From Moniliella sp. 'wahieum' (lineage: Eukaryota > Basidiomycota > Moniliellomycetes > Moniliellales > Moniliellaceae): DNA of 64,000 bases. Both the position numbers and the translations under genes were made by a program. Below, in pieces: positions 47,801 through 59,850 of this stretch. The stretch covers positions 248,001 to 312,000 of the forward strand of contig RSEE01000067.1 in NCBI GenBank assembly GCA_003971905.1. The letters are read 5' to 3'. How positions within the stretch are numbered: the stretch's first letter is position 1; every line of letters begins with the position of its first letter. The notes under the pieces were generated by a model, which had not been told where the DNA came from, searched no databases, and saw only the letters and a list, made by a program, of their open reading frames with translations.

Positions 47801-48755
47801 CACATTCAGGGAGACCGTATCCGTATCAAAAAAGCTATACTCCTATATAGCGCCCGAACTGTAACCCGGGCATAAATAACAGACGAGGAGGATGCACGGG
47901 ACATCGAAGGCACTGCAGTCAATCTCTTTGGCACACAGAGGGCACAGATGACGAGGACGACGACCGCACAAACGACTCTGAGACTGAACAGTGATTTGGC
48001 GGCTACACATTCCAAAGACCTCTCAATGGCAAGCCCCCAGTCCATATATTGACCCATCGCAATGCAAAAAAGTACCCTCGAAGACGATTACACTGCATTC
48101 GATGGTGCTAGAATGAGTAGTAGTATAAAATGTAATTAACCCAGGGAGAGCCAGCATAGGAGGATCAGATTCGTCAGATACGTCGCCCATGGGCACGTCA
48201 ATGACGTTTCTGACGTTCAAGGGGGTGACGTCGGCGACATATCTGACGTTCAAGGGGATGACATCGATGACATATCTGACGTTCAGGGTGGTGACATCGA
48301 GGACATACCTGACGTTCAGGGTGGTGACATCGACGACGTCACTGACCTGCAGCGCGCTGACAGAATTGCCTCACCCGCGGCAAATTACTCGTCTGACATT
48401 TTTGAAGGTATTTTATATCATAAACATAAATGATGTCTTTTCGCGATCCGCTGTGAATAGTAATGAACAGATCCGATGTCACCTCGGGGTACTTGAACCC
48501 CTTCAACGGGCCTTGACGACCACTGCACGTTACTCTACCATCGGAGGGTCTGAAGAGTTGCGGCCTTCACACACAGAAGGCCACTCAAACTACTAAGAGG
48601 GCCCCTTCTCTCTCGCCTCCACACACCCTCCCTCCGTTTGGCCAGGATAAGCATGATAGATGCCGGATATAAGTTGTTCGTGGCACCGATTGATCACCAA
48701 AAGAGTTATACCCCTAAACCACACAGGGGAAGGTCCCACCTCGGGGGACTCCCCA
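44829..48755 (+). repeat. Diverged hairpin repeat family, five copies (GTACCCCTAAA...)
   Basis: Related blocks start at about 44829, 45264, 47171, 47763 and 48701. Each has a core like GTACCCCTAAA(A)C followed within ten bases by a GC stem such as AGCCCC...GGGGCT (47171 copy) or CCCCTCTGGGG (47763 copy). For the copies at 44829 and 47763, similarity reaches about 200 bases upstream (shared GACACxxxxxACTxxTGTCCAAGC-type and TGCCxxxxCTGC words). All five point the same way. Family and mechanism are unknown; they could be parts of decayed LTRs or a structured non-autonomous element. Confidence 0.5.
48480..48570 (-). ncRNA. tRNA-like remnant (A-box and B-box words)
   Basis: The minus strand holds TGGTAGAGTAACG (A-box-like) and, about 36 bases on, GGTTCAAGTACCCC (B-box-like with one extra base) inside a GGGG/CCCC T-arm-like hairpin. 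No acceptor stem or anticodon arm pairs convincingly, so this is at best a decayed tRNA gene or the head of a tRNA-derived SINE. Confidence 0.25.
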
Positions 48756-51700
48756 TGATGCATGACACCACCTGAATATACTACCACTGCGTGGCCACTA
48801 TCGGCCCCTCCAGACCAAAGCCACCTAGTATTCTGTTGCTATGAATAAAGTATGTGACTTCCCTGTGGGTGTGAAATGAGAAACTCTATTGCGGGTTATA
48901 TGGTCAAGTACTATAGGGGCGAAAACAGCAAAAGTGAGGCTGCCAAACGGCTCGAGGGAATTAATAAATGTCCTACCGCTTCAACGGGTGTTGGTTCCGG
49001 ACATGTCAATAAAAGGACAATGTATTGCATTCGTATGTATGAAGTGTATGAAGTAACGCAACCTGTGACTAGGCAGCATGATACTGATAATGAGCTTAAT
49101 GTCAGCCCTGGAATCGCTGGATCTCGGATCCTACCAAGCTCCTGGAAGTTGGAAATGGAATGAGGAAATGTGAGCCGGAGTCATTGAACCGACAATTGGA
49201 GCAAGAGAAATCAAACGTGGTTGAGATCCTGAAAAGCACTAGATATTAAGTCAACGCAGCCACACCCCTTACTAAGGGTAAGCTAGTCGTGCCGAATGTT
49301 GCATTTGTAACCCGTGTCGCCATACCAGTCTTCCCCATTTGATAACGTTGGCCACGCTCGTCTTGCACACACAGCCTAGCATACATAGGGAAAAACAATG
49401 ACTGTTTAATGCGCAGCGAAGGGCGGGAAAAACTGGTGCACAACCTTTCTTTCCCCGTAAATGGGTGCCACATGGGAGGGCGAGAACGTCAATACAGGTT
49501 TCGAAATTCTAATGAAATACGAATGCAATCCGACAAGGGAACATTACTGGATGCATTGAAGAATATACAAACAAAGATAGGACAGAATGGGCAGTTTCAG
49601 GTCCTCCAAGTCGGCCGATGGAGAGATGTGGAGGGGCTGAATATACCTGTTCTGACTTTCCATGACGAACGCAAGCTCGGAAACACATCCATCGGAACAC
49701 TTGCTTTAAGCTAGTAGATCTTGATCTAAAAGGCATATCTGAATCTAGATCGGTTTGGAGGTATCATGGCGTCATCTGTCTCCTGTACTGAGTCACCCCA
49801 AATATCGTCAACCATTTGCCTAACGCTAGCTTCATTGATGTTTCCTGTTTTTCCATGTGATTGTGTTATAACCTCACAATAGATTAGATTGAGTTGCCTT
49901 GGATGCTGTTGTGGTCTCCTTTCTCATCAATTGTGAACGGTTGGGACTGGTCATACACATTTGGTTGGTTGCGTCACATATTATAGTCAATAGTCATATC
50001 AATGGTAGGACTGATCATAATTCCAGCGCTCTCTTACTGGAATGCACAGGCCATTGAACGAGAGACGATACAAATAATTGGCGACATCCCATGTGCAATG
50101 GCCTTGAGTGCTGTAACAATACCGTTCCCCAAGCCAGTCCGATTCGACAAAGATGTAGGGATGAGTAAGAAACTGCAAAAAATTGTACCCAAACAATTAG
50201 TCCATACCAGACCGCAAACGTCGCACCATACATTTTGTCAGGCGTTCATGCAATGATACGTTGCCCCGACCTGTCAGATTGGCCAACATAATTCCACTGT
50301 AATCGACACTCTGCGAGTACACTCGCTAGCCCACGGTAACCTTATTTCCAGAAACATCTGGTGGAGCAATTGAAAGGCATCTATTCCACAACATCTATCA
50401 ATACGTTCTTCAGAGTGTCCCCGGGAAAGAAGGAAACACTATTTCTCAACGGATAGGTCATTTCAAACAGAGGATGTTGTCATTGTGTAGACGGGAGGCA
50501 ATATACCTCGAAGAACGAATAATGACACGGCCATGTTGGTCAGAAGTCTGTGGAACTCTTCCTCCCCATCATCACGCCTGTCATCGCCATTGATGTCTAA
50601 ATGAAAGGTTCTATAATGTCACCGTGACATCACTGTGAGGACCTGGATGTCTGCTGTCAAGTATGCTTTTCCGTTAGCATACACAATGACCCACTGATGA
50701 CAAACAATACGAAACTTGATGACCAAATGGTAGCGACAAGAGTGTGGTGTTTGGCGTCCTTCTATGACTCTATGAGATGTTAACGCACTGAGGACCCCGA
50801 GTGTTTTGTTGGTGACTCTTGATCCCTCCAGAATGGCTTCAGATGCACAACTGAATTCGACATGTTTGGTGGCGTGCCCTTTTAATAGGGGACACTCTGG
50901 CTACCCAGTTACTGTGATGAAATTCATATGAAAGCAGACCTACTGCACTTCAGTTTGCTTCTTCAGAAGAGTTTATAATTAGGAAAACGCATACCAGTTT
51001 GCAAGGGGCTTCGAAATGGGGATAGCGCTGCGCGCCCACGTGTAGAGGAAGCACGTGTCCAACTTAATAACAGAAGGGCCCGTTACTGCATAACTGGACT
51101 GCAGAAACAAATGGGTGTGCTGAGCATAGGGTAACTGTCTGCACTCGACATACTCGAAGACCTCGAATGACCCTCACAAAGACATCATGACACTCTGTGC
51201 TGCTTTACAGCCAACAAAATCATTAGCTTATGCATAAGTACTGCTACATGTTGGTCGTTTTAAGTGTTCCACGTAGATTAATCCCGAAGAATATATGTCT
51301 GAAGTTCGTTCCAGCTACCGGTCCCATAGCTTCTTTTATGTTTGGATTCATGTTTGTTCGGAACAGATAACGTTCCAGGCTGTTTGTACACGTAATGGCC
51401 ATGGTCAGTGAGGCAGCCACGCCTTGTGTCATGGCTCATGCGTAAGAACCAGGCTATAACACCCGTGTCATGTTGTAACCAAAGTAGCTCCTCGGCTTAA
51501 TCCAGGGAGGGGGATTCAACTGCGAGAATGCCTGAGCTTTTGGTTTCACCGGGGCTACCTCAACAAGCTCCAGTCATATTCGTTTGGTATATGTATTCGC
51601 CGGGATAATCGAAAGTCTCGCATGTTGAAGGAAAGGACTGCAGGGATGAATTGTGTCACGCGCGGGGTTCGTGATCTCCTTCCTTCGAGCGTCGGCATTG

Positions 51701-51924
51701 CGAGTCAAGTCAAGTCTGTTCTCCTTCGAGTTCGGCTCCTTCCGTGCTTCTTCGAGGGTGCGTGTCAAAGGCATCTTAGTTGGGAGCGGGCAACGGAGGG
51801 AGGGGATAAATACGATATTGGCCCGCCGACCAATGCTCGCCTTTTTTGTAACGTGAGAAAAATTGCGGACTCCGTTGGCCCGCCTACCAGCGTTCGCCCG
51901 TCATAGTCCAGTATCACTTGCAGG

Positions 51925-52300
51925 AGGTGAAGAAAGGCCAGTGGACCGACGTCAGGAGAAATCAAGAACCAAGGCTTATAGGCAGGGAAAAGGGAAGCAT
52001 CAGCGCAGTAGAGGAATAATGGGGGACACAGAAGAGAACAGTGCGGTGATTGCTACAAAGGCAAACGCCAATAAAAAGGCAAAAGGCAATAAGGTAAAGA
52101 GACATGGGCAACTATCCTCACAATAACTGAGGGGCTAACAATTCGGTAGCACCACCATGACGGCCACCAATTTCCGCTTGGACATGGGGCGGCTATCGTT
52201 ACCAATGACAGGTGGCCACTCGAGCCATCGAGCGGTTGAGGCTGATAGGGGAGCTCTGCTGGGTTTGAGTAGAGCAGACGGGCCTCTCTCAGCTTAGATC
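51925..52300 (+). mobile_element. Possible third, strongly diverged copy of the LTR-like repeat
   Basis: The order of weakly similar words (GAGAAATCAAGA, AGGGAAAAG, GGCGGCTATCGT, TGGCCACTCGAGCCATCG, then GAGCTCTGCTGGGTTTGAGTAG...GGGCCT) parallels the 43.3 and 56.2 kb copies. The alignment was made by eye and is weak. If real, it would be the oldest of the three. Confidence 0.3.
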
Positions 52301-53300
52301 ATATCAGATCAGATCCTTCCGCGGTACCAGAGGGTAGGTTCTCTGTCACTGGCGGGCCCCGCTCCTCAATTCTCACTCCAACAAGGTGGAGACGGCATTG
52401 TGGGCATTTTCGTTGGTCAGAACCCCCCATGTCAGTATATATGCCATGCATTTGGCCGTGGTCACAGGTTGGGTGGCAGCAGCGGAAGCAGGTCGGCGTT
52501 TTGGAGCAGAATTTGGTGTGCACGTTTCCTCCTTGGCCCTAACTCGTTCTTTCCGAGCGGTTCTTTATCGTACTGGCCATATTGCCGCTGTCTTGGGCAG
52601 TGTAATAGTATCGTAGGGAAAAATCTGCTAAACACTGCAGTGGACTCCGGGCTGTCGTTGGCTATAGAGCATGCTCGCCGCCTTCACATCAATTCGCCTC
52701 TTGTGACTAGTCGCTCTGAGTATACCTAAGGTGCACTTAATGGGCTAATGGATGATCTACAACAGTGATGTGGTAGCTTATACGTGCAGATAGCTCATCA
52801 GGAACATCGAGGTCCACCAGCATCCGCGCTTAGGTTCGCTCGTCTCGGTAAACGAAGATGGTTTCAGCTTGGGGTATATCACGGGCGTTTGATAGGTACC
52901 GAGAGTCAACCACATGCATTTGTCCCTGGGGCTAACCTCGGCCTGCTGAAGTATAACGCTGCTACTTTTGGCGAATGGACAACTAAGCCCGTCTAACCGG
53001 TCACAAAGGTATGTTTTAACAATTAACTGCGTACCAAACACGGCAGCCTTCCAGTTGACCCTCAAGCTCCACCGTCTCAGTAGTACGCGACGCGCTACTA
53101 TCCCTTGCGACGAGACGGTCTAAACTTCGGCGAGGATGAAGCCAACTATACCTACGTAGAGGAGTGCTCATTTTTATTCATATGAAAATGTCGAGACGTC
53201 GAGACGTTTTGCTTCAACACAAGTGCCCATGACCTCCTAAGATGCTGCCTAGATTGGGTTACTTGAAACAGGAATATGCTTTGAGCCGAGTCAAGTTCGG

Positions 53301-55613
53301 CTACTTGTTCATGCTAGCCAAGCGGGCAGCCAGAGCGGCATTCTGAGCAGCAAGTCGGAGCGGAGGCGTTGGGAGATGACAGCGTACTGCTCCAGTGCCG
53401 TCGGGTTCTGGAGCGTGGCAGGATTGACGATGCTCGTTGGCTGGCCATTGATGATCTTCTTGATGGGCACTTCAACCTTTTTGCCGTTGAGCGTCTTGCA
53501 CCCCGCCTGGCGTAACGCGCTCGACAAATTTGGGGACGTGACGCGGACTGCGGTGGGTGCGGATGAGTTTCTTGACTTGGTTGGCCAACTCGGACCATTT
53601 GGCCTCGTCCCCTCGGGTATAACCTCAGGGTCGACATCCAAGAACAAGACCACACCTCGTCGTCCTTAGCGGGCGTGAGGAGCCCCACTGCCAACGAATC
53701 TTTGATCGCCGACAAGAGGTTGGTCTCAGGAGTGGCGGGCAATGTCGTGCCCGCGTCAAGGACATCGTACAGGTCCGACGAGCCGAAACGGATTCCGCCC
53801 GGGTTCAGCACCCCGTCCGATCGTCCACGCATGACCAGCCCCCCATGCGGCGTCAGCTGCACATAGTCGCCATGGTGCCAAGAGCCTGGCGTTTGGGCAT
53901 AATACGAGTCAAAGTACTTGCGCCACGGCTGACTCCACAGTCCCAGTGGTTGCACAGGGAACGGAGTGCGGCAAACCAAGTCCCCCTCTGTGTCGATGGG
54001 AACTGATTTGCCCCATCCATCCGCCACATCCACGTCCATCCCCAGCCCACGGCACTGCACTTCCCCCGCATATACTGGGACAGCCGTGCAGTGTGAGCCA
54101 AACAGCGAACAGATGTCCGAGCCTCCCGTAATGGAACCAATTACGACAGGACCGATCGCATCGTGAATGAACGGATAGAGATCGGCGCGGAGTGGGCTAC
54201 CAGTCGACAACACCTGGGTCACCTTTAGTCCTGGGAGTGCCTCCCGGGGACGGTACCCACTGCTGGCCAATGCCGACAAGTACGCTGCAGACGTGCCAAA
54301 AATGGTGACTCCCAGCCGGTCCGACAGCTCCCATAGCACCCGCGGAGGGCTCAACGGCGCTCCGTCGTACAGGACCAACGTGGCTCCTGAGAACAAGGCC
54401 CCGACGCTCCAGTTCCACATCATCCACCCGACCGAGGAATAATAGTGGAAAACGTCTTGTTCGCTTAGATCGCCGTGGACCATATGCTCCTTAATCATTT
54501 GAAGCAACATCCCACCAGCACGGTGCACGATCGCCTTGGGCACGCCCGTCGTGCCACTCGAGAAGAGAATCCAGAGCGGGGCGTTAAAGTCAAGTTGGGC
54601 AAACTCAATCTTCTCATCTGATTCTGCCGGAGAGGAGGCCAAGAACGCATCCCAGCCCATGTATTGAATTCCATCGCGTCCGTTGCGAGCGGCAACGGCC
54701 TCGTTGAGAGAGGGACCCACATCCAGGTCCTGAATCAGGACGACTGTTTCCAGCTTGTCGGAGGGCGAGGAGGCAAGGTCGGATGGTGTGGTGTCAAGCC
54801 AGTCATCCGACGTGGGCTTAGCAATAGGCTTGGGCGGCGGAAGGGCGCTAAGGCGGGTCACCACATCGTCCAGCTTGCTGAGATGGTCGTGCATCTTGCC
54901 TCCATACGCCGTTGCGTTGACGGTAAACAGGACGCGCGGGCGCACGGTTGCAAGCCGGTCGAGCACTGCATCGGGCGCGAGATCGCCGGCGGCAGACACC
55001 CAAATAGCACCCACGGCCGATGCAGCGAGGAAGGCAATGAGATTTTCACCGATGTTGGACGCGTAGCTTGCTACACGGTCGCCCGGTTGAACACCCAGGT
55101 TGCGCAGGGCCTTGGTCGCAGATGCGACAGCCTGCCACAGCTCTGCGCGAGTGTAGCGCCGGTCGCCAGTCGGGCCGGGGCGTCCCTCGCTGGCGGAAAT
55201 GAGAGCGACCTTGTCCCGTTCGGCTCGTCCGGGCACACAGAACCGCAGCATATTCTCAGCAAAGTTGAGCTTGCTCCCGTGGAACCAGAGGGGTGGGGGC
55301 CAGATGGCGGGGGTGTCCGAGTCGGTAGGCTGCCCACCGGGTTGGACGAGACCGCGGCCAGGGCCAGCACTGGCGGTGAGCCACTCGCGGGAGGAAACGA
55401 CCCGAGGTGGCGCCAGATTGCTTCCCAAAAGAGGGCGGGATGGGCGACGGACCATGCCCAAAGTTCGTCGTACGAGGCGAGGCTGAGATGGTGGGTGGCA
55501 TTGACGTACGCCAGCAAGCGGCCGACGCCGGTGTCAGCAAGGGGCTTGGGGTGGAGGAGGTAAGCGCCCTGCTCGGCGCGAGCAGGCCCAGTCGCAAGCG
55601 GAGGCGCGGCCAT
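53301..55613 (-). CDS. Acetoacetyl-CoA synthetase
   Basis: Activates acetoacetate with ATP and CoA in the cytosol, feeding sterol and fatty acid synthesis. Family features in order: LLAYVNATHHLSLASYDELWAWSV and FWEAIWRHLG, SKLNFAENMLR, AELWQAVASATKALRNLGVQPGDRVA, LFSSGTTGVPKAIVHRAGG (the ATP-binding AMP-synthetase P-loop), FHYYSSVGWMMWNWSVGAL, IGSITGGSDICSLF, WHHGDYVQLTPHGGLVMRGRSDGVLNPGGIRFGSSDLY (hinge and C-terminal domain), and VPIKKIINGQP with the catalytic Lys. The ATG at 55613 gives about 770 codons of span, somewhat longer than usual. Frame changes near 55430, 53650 and 53335 fit missing bases; after the last, the frame ends ARLASMNK at a TAG (53301-53303). It borders the repeat island. 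Confidence 0.93.
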
Positions 55614-56200
55614 GGAGAAAGAGCGGGTGGTGGTGGTGGTGGTGGTGGTGGTGGTGGGGTGGCTTTGGCCCCGGGCTTCCTGGACTTGGGCTTGGTGCGG
55701 ATGGCATGTGGCGCGTGACGCGCGACGCGTGACGGCTGACCGGCTGCGCTGTTCCCGGCTGCCGACGAGAAGGTTGGGAGATTACATTTCAAAGCACAGC
55801 CACACGGGACCGGATGCGCCCGGAGAGGGAATTGCACCGGTCGCTGGCTGATAAGATTGACGTGATCTACCAGCGAAGGCCGATTGAATCGATCCGAGAG
55901 AGCTTCAGCAGAAGAACACCTACGATACTCTGGCCAAGAAACCATCTCCCAACAAAGTCATGAGGAGGCCAAGGGGGCATACTCTCATGCATCGTGAGTT
56001 CTCCTGCCAAGTGTCGCCCATCGTCGTAATTCGCATCTTCTGGTATTCTCATTCTGCCTCGTGATCAAAACAGTCAGACCTTCATCCTCCTCTGTGTTTT
56101 TTGTGTCGTCGGGTCGAAGCTCCCTGACAACGGTCTAGTGCGATTGGAGTTCTAGGGCTGTGCCTACGTGGAGTTTTCGGCTGGACAGATACGACTGAAT
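55614..56200. other. Upstream region of acetoacetyl-CoA synthetase
   Basis: Probable promoter and 5' leader of the synthetase gene. A GGT array (55622-55658; CCA on the gene strand) lies directly upstream of the start. CGTGACGCGCGACGCG words near 55715-55735 form a GC-rich palindromic stretch. No gene is supported. Confidence 0.55.
55622..55658. repeat. Trinucleotide repeat (GGT)n
   Basis: About eleven GGT units in the 5' leader of the acetoacetyl-CoA synthetase gene, nine bases upstream of the start codon on that strand. Confidence 0.85.
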
Positions 56201-56560
56201 GGAGACGAGAATGGAAGGTGGCGGAAACTATCCCCATCAAGCACAGGGGTACAGGCAAGATCAAAAGGGAAACGGATCCAAGAGGGGGCGAAGAAAGGAA
56301 GACACGTCAAAAACGGGGGGGTCGCCGCAGGCGCGACCGAGAAAGGAAAAGGAAACGGGGAAAGAGGAGGCGATAGTCGTCGCAACGACTCTGGGAGCTC
56401 GGTGGCCTTATTTAGGCCAGCCGACTTGGACTTGAGCGGGGGCGGCTATTGTCGCGGGGGTACCTAATTTAGCCAACGATGAATCATCACACTTGGTCGC
56501 TTGCGGAGCACGCTCTACTGTGGGCATGTGCGGAGCAGGCGGACCTTATTAGTTTGGGTC
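56201..56560 (+). mobile_element. LTR-like dispersed repeat, copy 2 (solo-LTR-like fossil)
   Basis: Partner of the copy at 43276-43650, in the same orientation and 12.9 kb away. It keeps the GAGACGAGAATGG start, AGATCAAAAGGGAAACGG, CCGCAGGCGCGACCGAGAAAG, GGCGATAGTCGTCGCAACGA and GGTGGCCTTATTTAGGCC blocks. TATTTA within the last block could be the promoter TATA of an LTR. No internal retroviral-type genes lie next to it. Confidence 0.6.
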
Positions 56561-57402
56561 CGCCGCAGTCCGTACTAAAGTACTAAACATTTACCAGGCG
56601 GAGAAAGAGGATTGGTGTGTGGTTGATAAGAGGGGGGGGGGGGCGCCACGCCTCCCCTTCAAATGGTTTTCAATCCTTATTAGTTACTCTCATTACTAAA
56701 AGTAGTTACTATATAACTTTTGCTCTCACAGACCCTCAGATCTCACTCCTGGAGCATATGGAGTGAGTCACTAGTTCTGTGGCGTTTTGCCCTCCCGGTT
56801 ATTTCCTCGCAATTGATAGGGTCTATTACTATAGTGACGACCCTGGGGAGAGAGTCATGTAATATTTCGCTCGTTGAACTTCAATGCTATATAGCATCCG
56901 ACCTGAGGCCGGTCTAATCCGATCGAAAATCATTCCGTCAGCCCTTCTTCCCATCGGACTCATCCTGTTATAGTTGACTCTCCTGCTTTAATTCTTATCG
57001 CAGCAGCTGGCGTGTTGTCTCCTAGACTCGGTCATCATTGCGCGCCATCGATCTCCTGCGCGTGCACGCCCAATCTGTCAGGCTGTCGTACGCGTCGCTA
57101 CAATCGGGGACAACGCGTCATTTAATCATTAAATCCGGGGGGGCACCCAGCGCGACATATTGATAAGATGCACGTGCATGTGGCGGCTGAAAGCCGCGTA
57201 TCGTATTTTCCCAGACTGGGCAGGAACACATTAACACCAAGTCACTGACATTGCTCCAGAGTGGCACTGGCCATCGGCAGCCGGCCAGTTACTGGTTACG
57301 CGTCGCCCGCCGCACGGGCAGGTCCGGGTGGGGGCATCAGATTGACCTCCGCCACCACCACCATCATCAGCCCTCCCACCGCACTTTCCCACCACGGCTG
57401 CC
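56561..57402. other. AT-richer intergenic region
   Basis: No gene is supported. It has a G tract near 56633-56643, TTATTAGTTACTCTCATTACTAAAAGTAG-like palindromic words near 56680-56705 and a TATATAAC box near 56711. The last 150 bases become GC-rich and could be the promoter of the doubtful gene at 57403. Confidence 0.5.
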
Positions 57403-58198
57403 ATGAGCACCTCCGCTCCCCCCTCATCCTCCTTTCTTTCGTTCGTGTGCAGCTGTGCCGGTGGACGCCGCAAATTATCATCCCCACCGCCGCCGGCGTC
57501 CGACAGTGGCCATCGCTTCCAGGCGCGCCGCCAGCCCCCATCCCCACCCAGCATCCGCCTCTGCCTTCGCTCCCCTTTGCCCAGCCTTGCCCAGCATCAC
57601 GAAGGACGAAGAGCTTGTTCAGAGCATCTTGAACCCCCTCCACACGTATGTCATCTCCATGCCCTCCCGCCTCTCCTCCCGCGCCAGTCGTCTCACCTTC
57701 CTCGCAGCCCGCTTATCCCTTTGCCCACCCTGTCCCCGGCCGTTGTCCGTGCAGGCGCCGTCTCTTTGAGCAGCACCAGCATTGTCGCTGCCCATCCTCC
57801 CACTCTTGTTGCGCATTATACCCGCATCCGCCTTGCCGCGTCTCCCGTTGCATCTCGCCTTCCTTCCCTTCCCTCCTCCCCATCCAACACTTCCTCCATT
57901 TTGTCTTCTTCGCCCCTCCAGCATCCCCCCAAGCATCCCCCGAGCATCCCATCAGTCAACCCACTTCCAGCGACGATGCATTTCCCTTCCTGCCCCTCCT
58001 GCCCCAGGAATCGGTACGCGCGCTGGTCCCAGTTCGCCCCTTGACACTATCTATTCGTGGCCCTCTTCCATCGCTCGCTCCCTGGACACCCCTTTAACTG
58101 TCTCCATCCATCCTGAGCCCTCGCGCTCGCACCTACGTAGTGAGTCCCTACCCAGTATTTTCTCCATAAGCGTGTTGCGCTGCTGCCCTCGCTCCTGA
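57403..58198 (+). CDS. Doubtful gene of unknown function
   Basis: GC-rich, C-biased sequence typical of coding DNA in this window, starting with MSTSAPPSSSFLSF. The most protein-like piece reads ITKDEELVQSILNPLHTYVI (57590-57650), then SRLSSRASRLTFLAARLSL. Three overlapping frames are open across the span, so neither introns nor frame can be settled. Candidate splice words (GTATGTC at 57646, CGCCAG at 57690) are present. I do not recognise the product. It may also be non-coding with open frames due to composition. Confidence 0.3.
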
Positions 58199-58989
58199 GA
58201 AGGTTGTACCACTATATGAGCCTGGGGAGTCTGGGGATCCCAATGGGCCCACCCCGCCACGCTCACGCCGTTGAACGTTGACCTGCCGACGCCTGCTGCT
58301 GCTGGCCAAAGAGGAGTCCCGGATCCCAATGTTGTGTAGTACGTTCCTCTGCCAGTGGCCCATTTCGCCCGCCAAAAAAATATATCGTCTCCAAAAGAAC
58401 GACAGGAGCGAAGGAGAGCAGGAGCGTCATTTCCATTGTCTTCCATTGTCAGCTATTTTGGGCTCGTGTCACCTGCCTTCACTCATTTGGGCCTCGGTGG
58501 CTTTCTGTGCTGTTAGCGAGGACACAAACTTCAGTTTGCGTTCCCCCGCCAAAGAGAAATGAGAATAACGCGGAGTGAATCTTCACGTTAATCACCCGCT
58601 TGGGGTCATGTTGGTCATGTGCGGGCCAAGTTGGGTACGATAGGGCGTGGCCCTGATCTCCTTACGATTCCCCTAGTTCCGTAAATGGGGTAGTTGGTGC
58701 TATTAACAAGCAACACATTAGTGGTCGGCTGTGACCGTATGAACGTCGATCACTTCGGAATCGGGAGAGTTCGCTCTTGAGCGACGTTGTCGTCGCCGGT
58801 TTTGCCCCCGCTGGAGTTTTCTCCCCGCTGATTAGGGTCTTCCTCCGCTGTAAGGTCGAATTCAAGGCCTTCCTCCGCTGACCGGTTTGCCCCCGTTTCT
58901 TCCTTTCTCCACCGAAATGCGTGGTGGCCGGTAGTCCATCACGACCTGCCGTAAGTTGTCTAGGCTCGAACGTTCTTCGCGCTGGCGAA
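58199..58989. other. Intergenic region before the retrotransposon fossils
   Basis: No gene is supported. It contains a short poly-A tract near 58374 and CCTTCCTCCGCTG repeated at about 58842 and 58868. Confidence 0.5.
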
Positions 58990-59850
58990 TGCTCATGTCA
59001 CGCAAGCCGAGTAGGATCCCAGTGCGTGCCTGCTTCCGTAAGTGGGATGTCCGCTCGTGTCAGGCTTGCACTGATCTCATCCATGTAATAGGTAGTCTCG
59101 ACCCGATCGGTTCCTTGGTCGGCCGAAAAATAGCGAATGAGTAGAGGTCCTCTGTATGCGGTAGGCGTATATCCATACCGCTGACGCAGTATGTTCATCA
59201 TGTCCTGGGTGCATGATATTTGGTGGATGGTTCGGATCGTCCGGAAGAGGTTTGATGGCATGGCGTCCCGAAGAAGATTGTGCAAGCGTCGGTCGAGGTC
59301 CTCGGTGAAGTATCGGGAGCTGCGACCATTCTGGACGATGTCGCTTGCGTGGGGATGGACGTCCGTATAGCGAAGAGAAATTCGTCTTCCCAAGCGCTGT
59401 AAGCGGAGGGGTCTCTGCTTAGATCAGGCCACTTGATATTCTTGGTGGGAGATTCGCGTAGTGGTGTGTAAAGGTCGTACTCGGGTCGCGAGGGTGCGCC
59501 GGTAGGGACACCCCTGAGCGCGTTGGGCTGAGTTTCCATTTGGTGGATGGTTTTCACCACAAAATGGTTGCCCTTCTAATCCAACTTCCCGTGATAAGCA
59601 TACGTTCGTCCTTCCATCCAAGCCACTCGTCTCTGTCGTGTATAGCGCTGTTGATCTTCTTCTTAACGACATCGATGTCGCCCGTCTTCTTGTACCAAAG
59701 ATGCGCTTCGATGCAGATCATCATGAGTTCCTCGTTGTCGGTGCTAATCGGTGGTGGTTCGCGATCTGGTGGTGTCCAGTAATCGCGATTGTTCACCATT
59801 GTGGTGTCGCTGACCGAGAGATCGGTGTTAATGTTGGCATCCATGGTTGT
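58990..59850 (-). mobile_element. LTR-retrotransposon-like fossil (gag-like region)
   Basis: The minus strand carries several open stretches of one ancient protein, with an N-terminal segment containing SDTTMVNNRDYWTPPDREPP and later KWPDLSRDPSAYSAWEDEF, which resembles the head of gag proteins of Ty1/copia-like elements. It is broken, with several breaks. No flanking LTRs or pol genes were recognised. It lies head-to-head with the plus-strand fossil that follows. The family call is tentative. Confidence 0.4.

Larger units (their letters stand above)
43651..53300. other. Gene-free, AT-richer repeat island
   Basis: Nearly 10 kb between RAX2 and acetoacetyl-CoA synthetase has no recognisable host gene. 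Base composition is visibly more AT-rich than in the gene regions. It carries five diverged copies of a GTACCCCTAAA-hairpin repeat (44829-48755), a tRNA-like remnant (about 48480-48570), a possible third diverged copy of the LTR-like repeat (about 51925-52300) and a possible inverted piece of it (about 44086-44200). Open frames here (for example 45846-46184 minus, 49409-49714 plus, 50002-50256 plus) show no motif I recognise. Such islands of decayed retroelement DNA are typical of fungal centromeric or other heterochromatic DNA; that role is inference. Confidence 0.55.

Noticed and set aside
49409-49714. Plus-strand 101-codon open frame in the repeat island
   Set aside because: It lacks any recognised motif and sits in AT-richer decayed DNA; chance is the simplest explanation.
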